Shown here: in pieces, positions 41,056-45,616 of the stretch
How positions within the stretch are numbered: the stretch's first letter is position 1
How the letters are laid out: each line of letters begins with the position of its first letter
DNA from: Cylindrospermum sp. NIES-4074
GTDB taxonomy: Bacteria > Cyanobacteriota > Cyanobacteriia > Cyanobacteriales > Nostocaceae
Reading direction: 5' to 3'
Assembly: GCA_003994795.1 (NCBI GenBank)
Contig: AP018269.1
Span: 3,322,484 to 3,368,099 of the forward strand
DNA length: 45,616 bases
The notes under the pieces: model-generated
The model's database searches: none
Told to the model about the DNA's origin: nothing
Seen by the model: the letters and a program-made list of their open reading frames with translations, nothing else
Translations under genes and position numbers: made by a program

Positions 41056-44000
41056 TTACCAAGGGCTACCAATCATTGTAAAAGCTGCCCAATAAAAGGG
41101 ATGAGATAGCTTTCCTTGAATGTTGTTCTGCAAATATTCAGCCTGTTTAGATGATAGTTGGATGCTACCTTGAGAACCAATAAAGCGATGCCCTTCTATT
41201 CGCACTTTACCTTGAAGCATTGCTAATTGCGCTTGTTGCAATGCTTCGGCTTTAATCCTGGCAGTAGTTAAGTTACTATAAAGTTCAGTCATTAACCCCA
41301 AGGTTGCCGGATCTGACACATACCACAAACTCGCTATTGCTGACTTGACACCACTCTTCACAGCTAACCCCGCAAAACCTAATTCTGCCTGTTCATCACC
41401 TACAGCAGATTTACAAGCACTTAACACCAATAACTCTACTGGGGGATTTTTCCACCCCAATTGATCTATTTGATTTAGCTGTAGCTTGCTGTCATACAAC
41501 TGAATATATGATTTATTTTGACCTGCACTTGCTTGACTGGAAAAGTCTGCATGGGTGGCTAAGTGAATGACTTTATACGGTGTGGTGGCACGTTGAGCTT
41601 TCAGATTAGCAAGGGTAAAGTCTTGGTTGAGGAAGTATTTACCCCGTTTGAGTTTGTTGATGATGGCAGGAATTTCTAGAGGTACAGCGTGTAATTCTGA
41701 TTGTTCTTGTTCTGGAGTAAATTTTTCCGCTCCCATTGCTAAAACTTGAGCGTCTTTGAGTCCAATATATGTGGTGTCTGTGAGGCTGAAACTCGGTAGG
41801 AGAGCGACACTGTACTTTTCGATCAGAAATTGTTTACCATCATGGAGAGCGGGTAGGGGAAGCGATCGCAATCCTCCATCCATGACAAACATCAAATTGG
41901 TGATCCCTTGCTTCCGTAACTCTGCTTCCTGGGGTGCTATCAGCCATTGATAAAGCTTCTGGGAACTGGCTAAATATTTGTTGCTACCAGTTTTTTCTTT
42001 ATCAGTAATTTCTGATTGAAATTCTTTAGATGCAGCCATTACCTTGGCTCTAGTCGCACCCGATACTGGCTTGTAAACAGGTAGCAAGTCTCCTGTGACA
42101 ACACCCACGCGCAGGATATCGCTATCTTGTGTGATGTTTATTAAACTCCCAGAACGGGCTGCCAATTTTTCTGGTGCAAAGTTGACATAAATAATAGCCG
42201 ATTTAACCCCTGTGGTTGACTCAACAGTGCGGAGAACTGTTTGTGAATCCTCTGTTTTGGTTAGGTTTCCAGTCGTGGTTAGTCCTAGAAATGAAGCAAA
42301 TTGTTGGGTGTTACTCTCCTCTGATTTGTCAATAGCTTTACTTTCGGCTATAGCTGATTGAGTGCTATTAGTGGATGTTACTCCTATATCAGCGGTTGTG
42401 GTTTTTTCTTCTGGTGTCTGTTTTTCCTGTGTCTGCTCTTCTGGCGATTGTGCTTCTTGATTGGGAATATTTGTAGATAGCGCCGACGTTATTTCAACAG
42501 GAGTGAGCTGTGAGAGAAATGATAAATTTATTTGAATATTGCCTTGTGTGAAATTATCAGTGAACAACTGAGTAGGTAAAATGCTGTTAGTAGAGCTAGT
42601 AACGATACTTCCAGCAGTACCATTGGTGGTAGCATCACCTACCACAAAGCTTTCACCTCCATGATTAATAGTGATATTACCACTACCCAAACCCCCAGAT
42701 GTAGAGATACTGGCGTTAATCCCATTGCTATCGATGAAGGTGTCTGTGGCGCGGAAATTGCGTTTAGTGGTGATATCTACATTCCCACCTATGCCGTTGG
42801 TTCCACCTTGGGCGTTGATTGATGTCACTACAATATTATTGTCTGGATCTAGTGTTACCGAGCCACCATTACCAGTGCTAGAACTGGAATTGATGACGCC
42901 GGCATTGATGCGATCGCGTGCCAGAAGAGCTACAGCACCCCCATTACCAGAAGTAGTATTAGAATTGATGTTGCCAGTGGCGATCGCCCCTGTAGTGCTA
43001 TTGAGTTCGACATTACCCGCATTACCAGCTTTGCTGGCTGAAGAAACATCTCCGGTAGTGACATTACCCTTCGCACTGAGGGTGGCATTACCGCTATTAC
43101 CTTCTCCATTAATATTGGAGTTTAAATCACCAGTTGTAATGCTCCGATTTTGACTGGTAATTTTAATATCTCCCCCTGCTGTAGAGATATTACTAGTATT
43201 AATATTCTGATTTGCTAGCAGTGTAATTGAGGCATTATCTTCACCTGTAATTGCCCCTATGGCATTAATTGCACCTGACCCAATATTAGATTGAATTGTC
43301 ACAGGGTCAAAGAATTTAACAGGATTAATTGTAATTAATCCACTGCTATCAGAGCCTCCAATAGTGATAGCATTGAAACCCTTAGTTAAGGAGGCAATAT
43401 CAGTTGTCGTCAGGTCTAAGGTATTTTCCCCGCTATCACTAGCACCACCAACTATGATATTTTGTGTTGCTGTTGTTGGTTGTAGGAATAAGTTACCCTC
43501 ACCATTAAAAGAATTCGCTGTAGCTGGCAAGTCAATTTCATTAGCAGTCAAAGTTAGATTGTTACTACCAGCGGCAAAACTGCCTAAAATATTAATTGTG
43601 GCAGTGCCTACATCAAGAGTTGTATTACCCGTCAGAGTGGTATTACCATTGAGTGTAATGTTTTGATTATTAGTGGTGATATCTCCAACGTTGATTTTGT
43701 TGGCAGTGAGATTAATGGCTGCGTTCCCCGCACCTGTAATTTTGCCTGTAGCGGTGATACTGCCATTGGGAGACTGAATATTTACTGGATTGTTGAATGT
43801 AACCGGATTAATGGCGATCGCCCCACTACCATCACTCCTGCCAATGGTGATGGTACTAAAGCCATCTTTCAGGGAAGCTAGTTCACTGGTAGTTAAGTCT
43901 AAGGAATTACTATCACTGTCAGTAGTTCCGGCAATATTAATATTTTGTCCTGGGGTTGCAGGCTGCAAGACTAAATTACCGTTACCACTGACACTGGCTG

Positions 44001-45616
44001 TAGATAGCAAGTTAATTTCATCTGCGGTGAGTGTCAGGGTATTACTACCCGCTCCTATATTCCCGTTAATATTGAGGGTAGCACTGCCAATATTAAAGCT
44101 GGTGTCTGCAATGAAGTTCAAATTGCCGTTGATGTTGAAATCTTGATTGTTAGTGGTGATATTCCCAGAAGTGATATTACCGAGATTTAGGCTAATTGTC
44201 GCGTTGTCAGCGCCAGTAATTGTCCCATTTCCTGCTAGAGTCCCCTGAGGAGATTGAATTGTCACTGGATCTCGGAATGTTGCACCCTCACTAGCGATGG
44301 TAATCTCCCCACTGCCATCTTCGCGGCCAATGGTGATGGAATTGAAGCCATTTTGCAACAATCCGAGTTCTGTAGCTGTGAGATCCACAACCCCAGGAGT
44401 GATATTACTGCTACCACCCAGGCTAAATCCTGTATTTGCTGTTCCCTGTTCAAGTTGCAGATTGCCAGTACCTGTGACATTGCCTTGAAAATCAATTTCA
44501 TTGCCAATTAATTTCAGGTCGTTACTATTTAATGTCACAGTATTGTTAAAGGCGATCGCACCAGTTCCCGCATTAAACACTTTGCTACCACTACCAGTCA
44601 AACTGACAGGACTATTAAATTGCTGAATACCTGTGGTGTTGATGTCATTAGCCACATTTGTGTTGGTGGCATTCAGAGTTAAATTGCTAGTTCCAGTTAC
44701 TTTGTTGCCAAAGGTAATTTCGCCTGTAGAGGTGAAGGTTTTAGGAGTATCACCAGTCAAGTTGACTTGACTATCAAATTGCAGATTCCCTGTATCGATG
44801 TTATTAGCCACATTGGTAGTAGCAGCACTCAAAGTTAAATCGCTGGTTCCCGTGACTGTATTACCAAAGGTAATATCACCTATAGATGTGAAGGTTTTAG
44901 CATTGGCACCAGTTAAGTTAACTTGACTATTGAATGCCAAATTACCTGTACCCGTACTAATGTTATTAGCAACATTAGTCTTGGCAGCAAAGAGAGTTAA
45001 ATTGCTAGTTCCTGTGACTGTATCTTTGAAGGTGATCTCACCATCACCTGTATTAAGAGTTAAATTGGCATTGATTAGGGAGACGGTTTTCTCAAAGTTA
45101 ATAGCAGAGTTGTTGGTGGTGATGTTCCCATTCAGGTTGGTCTTACCATCAAAGGTGATAGAAGCGTTATCTTCACCTGTAACTCCATTAACATTGATAG
45201 TGCCAGTGGGCGATCGCAATGTCAGCGGATCACCAAAGGTGACGTTACCATCCAGAGTAATTGCACTGCTGCTATCTGTGCGTCCGATAGTAATGGAACT
45301 AAAGCCATTTTGCAAGAAGCTGATGTCTGTGCTGGTTAAATCCAATATACTGTTGTCATCACTATATATTCCCCCAATGGCGATCGCTTGAGACACAGTG
45401 AAAGGCTGAAGCGTCAAATTGCCTGTACCTGAGACATTTTGACCAAAGTTTAGTTCATCTCCGGTTAAAGTGCGATCGCCTAAAATTGCCACTGTACTGT
45501 TATAGGTTTGTCCGGTGGTAGTGGTGACATCACCGTTGAGTTGAGTTGTCCCTGCATTGTTAACTGTTAAGCTGCTTAAAGGAGTAGCATTACCCACCGC
45601 CGCATTTAAGTTGACA
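41056..45616 (-). CDS. giant repetitive beta-solenoid-like protein with C-terminal CHAT protease domain, 5'-partial
   Basis: The frame is open from the right edge, so the N-terminus lies outside; at least 1519 residues are visible. The N-terminal two-thirds consist of filamentous-haemagglutinin-like beta repeats rich in Asn, Thr, Gly and Ser. One unit (GF..ITIGR.D.SG.I.I......P..I.SP.G) recurs four times, and a shorter unit (NLTL.A..TNVANNI and F.S.VNLTG) recurs at least three times. After a Gln/Glu/Thr-rich linker (near 42360-42490) comes a CHAT domain, a caspase-like cysteine peptidase fold. HLATHADF holds the catalytic His (about 41553) and LSACKSAVGD the Cys (about 41413), ending SHPFYWAAFTMIGSPW. 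Similar proteins are common in filamentous cyanobacteria, with an N-terminal secretion/haemagglutination domain. The target is unknown. Confidence 0.88.
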   Translation of the reverse strand, partial: VNLNAAVGNATPLSSLTVNNAGTTQLNGDVTTTTGQTYNSTVAILGDRTLTGDELNFGQNVSGTGNLTLQPFTVSQAIAIGGIYSDDNSILDLTSTDISFLQNGFSSITIGRTDSSSAITLDGNVTFGDPLTLRSPTGTINVNGVTGEDNASITFDGKTNLNGNITTNNSAINFEKTVSLINANLTLNTGDGEITFKDTVTGTSNLTLFAAKTNVANNISTGTGNLAFNSQVNLTGANAKTFTSIGDITFGNTVTGTSDLTLSAATTNVANNIDTGNLQFDSQVNLTGDTPKTFTSTGEITFGNKVTGTSNLTLNATNTNVANDINTTGIQQFNSPVSLTGSGSKVFNAGTGAIAFNNTVTLNSNDLKLIGNEIDFQGNVTGTGNLQLEQGTANTGFSLGGSSNITPGVVDLTATELGLLQNGFNSITIGREDGSGEITIASEGATFRDPVTIQSPQGTLAGNGTITGADNATISLNLGNITSGNITTNNQDFNINGNLNFIADTSFNIGSATLNINGNIGAGSNTLTLTADEINLLSTASVSGNGNLVLQPATPGQNINIAGTTDSDSNSLDLTTSELASLKDGFSTITIGRSDGSGAIAINPVTFNNPVNIQSPNGSITATGKITGAGNAAINLTANKINVGDITTNNQNITLNGNTTLTGNTTLDVGTATINILGSFAAGSNNLTLTANEIDLPATANSFNGEGNLFLQPTTATQNIIVGGASDSGENTLDLTTTDIASLTKGFNAITIGGSDSSGLITINPVKFFDPVTIQSNIGSGAINAIGAITGEDNASITLLANQNINTSNISTAGGDIKITSQNRSITTGDLNSNINGEGNSGNATLSAKGNVTTGDVSSASKAGNAGNVELNSTTGAIATGNINSNTTSGNGGAVALLARDRINAGVINSSSSTGNGGSVTLDPDNNIVVTSINAQGGTNGIGGNVDITTKRNFRATDTFIDSNGINASISTSGGLGSGNITINHGGESFVVGDATTNGTAGSIVTSSTNSILPTQLFTDNFTQGNIQINLSFLSQLTPVEITSALSTNIPNQEAQSPEEQTQEKQTPEEKTTTADIGVTSTNSTQSAIAESKAIDKSEESNTQQFASFLGLTTTGNLTKTEDSQTVLRTVESTTGVKSAIIYVNFAPEKLAARSGSLINITQDSDILRVGVVTGDLLPVYKPVSGATRAKVMAASKEFQSEITDKEKTGSNKYLASSQKLYQWLIAPQEAELRKQGITNLMFVMDGGLRSLPLPALHDGKQFLIEKYSVALLPSFSLTDTTYIGLKDAQVLAMGAEKFTPEQEQSELHAVPLEIPAIINKLKRGKYFLNQDFTLANLKAQRATTPYKVIHLATHADFSSQASAGQNKSYIQLYDSKLQLNQIDQLGWKNPPVELLVLSACKSAVGDEQAELGFAGLAVKSGVKSAIASLWYVSDPATLGLMTELYSNLTTARIKAEALQQAQLAMLQGKVRIEGHRFIGSQGSIQLSSKQAEYLQNNIQGKLSHPFYWAAFTMIGSPW

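Noticed and set aside
42671-43153. 160-codon plus-strand ORF and several similar ones to 45391
   Set aside because: Antisense of the repetitive CHAT-protein gene. The Val/Leu/Pro-rich translations are complements of its Asn/Gly/Thr repeats.

Overview
The window looks like chromosomal DNA from a filamentous cyanobacterium, probably Nostocales. The HIP1 palindrome GCGATCGC recurs throughout. There is a psbQ (CyanoQ) gene, a desaturase/SDR fusion that I know from cyanobacteria, a microviridin-type graspetide locus, and intergenic DNA packed with cyanobacterial dispersed repeats. No tRNA, rRNA, CRISPR array or prophage was recognised.

Layout, left to right. 1-2330 is an insertion-sequence scrapyard: an IS701-type transposase entering from the left edge, an N-terminally truncated IS5/IS1031-type remnant and an IS4-type remnant with internal stops. 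2498-5390 holds the desaturase/SDR fusion and a membrane-anchored esterase, separated by a 186-bp MITE with a TAA target duplication. 5655-7731 (minus strand) encodes an ATP-dependent RNA ligase followed by an HD-phosphoesterase/P-loop-kinase fusion; together they look like a complete RNA end-healing and sealing system. 8075-10678 holds an exported protein of unknown function and an unusual RCK/TrkA-N-pore-TrkA-N ion-channel-like protein. 10679-11722 is noncoding, with an orphan intrinsic terminator and a hairpin-rich repeat. 11723-13522 is an AT-rich solitary OLD-family nuclease.

13563-22875 (all minus strand) is a detoxification and redox stretch: MFS exporter, rubrerythrin, old yellow enzyme, SDR, and an RND permease/adaptor pair. 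23333-27418 has a LysR regulator divergent from two tandem CadD-type transporters, a secreted protein and a DUF202 membrane protein. 27610-31333 (minus strand) is a stress group: pirin, Dps, aldo/keto reductase and an AraC regulator. 31429-36925 is mixed: a DCC thiol-disulfide protein, a shortened HigA-like antitoxin, an unknown protein, psbQ, a DadA/ThiO-like flavoprotein, a PEP-CTERM-like exported protein and an alpha/beta-hydrolase that lacks the usual nucleophile.

37458-40765 (minus strand) is the most distinctive biosynthetic locus. Two 86-residue microviridin-family precursors each carry three TxKYPSD cores, followed by two ATP-grasp ligases (MvdC/MdnB-like and MvdD/MdnC-like) whose genes overlap by 4 bp. 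No transporter or acetyltransferase is visible beside them. Upstream on the same strand lies a very large repetitive beta-solenoid-like protein with a C-terminal CHAT caspase-like protease domain, running off the right edge.

The two best candidates for deeper study are the RNA-repair pair and the six-core graspetide locus.
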